Source: Clostridia bacterium (lineage in GTDB: Bacteria > Bacillota > Clostridia > Oscillospirales > Acutalibacteraceae). From it: a stretch of 8,277 nt of DNA. The stretch is taken from contig CAAFXF010000142.1 in the NCBI GenBank assembly GCA_900766895.1, positions 1 to 8,277 on the forward strand. Reading direction: 5' to 3'. A model generated the notes under the pieces. It was not told where the DNA came from and ran no database searches. It worked only from the letters and a program-made list of their open reading frames with translations. Numbering within the stretch: the first letter of the stretch is position 1; each line of letters starts with the position of its first letter. The translations under genes were made by a program, and so were the position numbers. Shown one piece after another: positions 7,869 through 8,277 of this stretch.

Positions 7869-8277
7869 ATGAAAATTTTGATTATGAACGGTCCTAATCT
7901 TAATATGACCGGAATCAGAAAAAAGAATGTCTATGGCGCTGAAACCCTTGATGACATAAACAGAGAGCTTAAGTCATACGGCGAGAGCAAGGGTGTGCAG
8001 ATGTACTTCTATCAGTCAAATCACGAGGGTGCACTTATTGACGCTATTCACGAAAGCAAGGACAAGTACGACGGAGTTGTGCTTAACGCAGGTGCATACA
8101 CTCATTATTCATACGCTATTCGTGATGCCATTGAGGCGGTTGCGGATTACACTCCTTTTGTTGAGGTGCATATGAGCGATATTCATAAAAGAGAGGATTT
8201 TCGCAAAATTTCCGTTATTACCGATGTTTGTGTAAAGCAAATTTCCGGATTTGGCAAAGATAGTTACAAAATGGGTA
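7869..8277 (+). CDS. aroQ: type II 3-dehydroquinate dehydratase (partial, 3' end beyond the window)
   Basis: The first 136 codons of a normally 140-150-residue enzyme are present, open to the window edge. AroQ forms a dodecamer that dehydrates 3-dehydroquinate to 3-dehydroshikimate in the shikimate pathway. Visible motifs: ILIMNGPNLNMTG (3-15), the lid region with R17 and the catalytic Tyr at Y22 (VYG), QSNHEGALIDAIH, VVLNAGAYTHYSYAIRDA with N73 and H79, and VEVHMSDIHKRE with catalytic H101, R108 and E109; R112 follows. The lid reads RKKNVYG where REPxxYG is usual. ATG 7869 lies 8 bases after GGAG (7857-7860). The stop codon is probably within about 10-15 codons past the edge. The gene lies downstream of rpsU with a weak hairpin between them, so it is likely transcribed from the rpsU promoter by readthrough. 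Confidence 0.96.
   Translation, partial: MKILIMNGPNLNMTGIRKKNVYGAETLDDINRELKSYGESKGVQMYFYQSNHEGALIDAIHESKDKYDGVVLNAGAYTHYSYAIRDAIEAVADYTPFVEVHMSDIHKREDFRKISVITDVCVKQISGFGKDSYKMG

Noticed and set aside
7993..8175. 60-codon plus-strand open frame near the right end
   Set aside because: It is in a different frame from aroQ, which has clear catalytic motifs throughout this stretch; it is a shadow.

Overview
The window looks like the end of an assembled contig from a low-GC (roughly 40 % by eye) member of the Firmicutes/Clostridia, probably a gut Oscillospirales/Ruminococcaceae-type bacterium. That placement is an inference from the gene order nadD-yqeK-rsfS-leuS, the Shine-Dalgarno-rich gene starts, the AT-rich spacers, the clostridial-type bS21 protein and the secreted fibronectin-III protein. 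The first 20 bases are not genomic: they match the 3' end of the Illumina TruSeq adapter, so true sequence starts at base 21. Every gene is on the + strand.

Region 1 (21-3570) is a compact housekeeping cluster: the 3' end of nadD (NAD synthesis), yqeK (HD-domain Ap4A hydrolase), rsfS (ribosome silencing factor) and leuS (leucyl-tRNA synthetase). The first two genes overlap and the others are 3 and 37 bp apart. I see no internal promoter and no T-box upstream of leuS. An intrinsic terminator follows leuS.

Region 2 (3597-6124) is a two-gene unit: an ECF-type sigma factor and, overlapping it by 11 bp, a single-pass membrane protein with a large extracytoplasmic beta-propeller (Beta_propel family, recognised by its GVDEADIIKTNG signature). 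The promoter region resembles an ECF promoter (TGCAAC-16-TGTA), suggesting autoregulation. The short cytoplasmic segment of the propeller protein is placed where an anti-sigma domain would be, so the pair is a candidate surface-sensing sigma/anti-sigma system. A strong 12-bp-stem terminator closes the unit. This is the most interesting part of the window.

Region 3 (6151-7488) is a monocistronic gene with a good extended -10 promoter. It encodes a secreted protein with a signal peptide, a probable NlpC/P60- or CHAP-like cysteine peptidase/amidase domain and two C-terminal fibronectin type III domains.

Region 4 (7529-8277) has a near-consensus SigA promoter (TTGACA-17-TATAAT) with a 12-bp palindrome beside its -35. 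It drives rpsU (ribosomal protein bS21, GTG start), whose leader can fold a hairpin over part of its own Shine-Dalgarno. A 9-bp hairpin with a poor T-tract separates rpsU from aroQ (type II 3-dehydroquinate dehydratase), which runs off the right edge. No gene-free stretch exceeds 150 bp.
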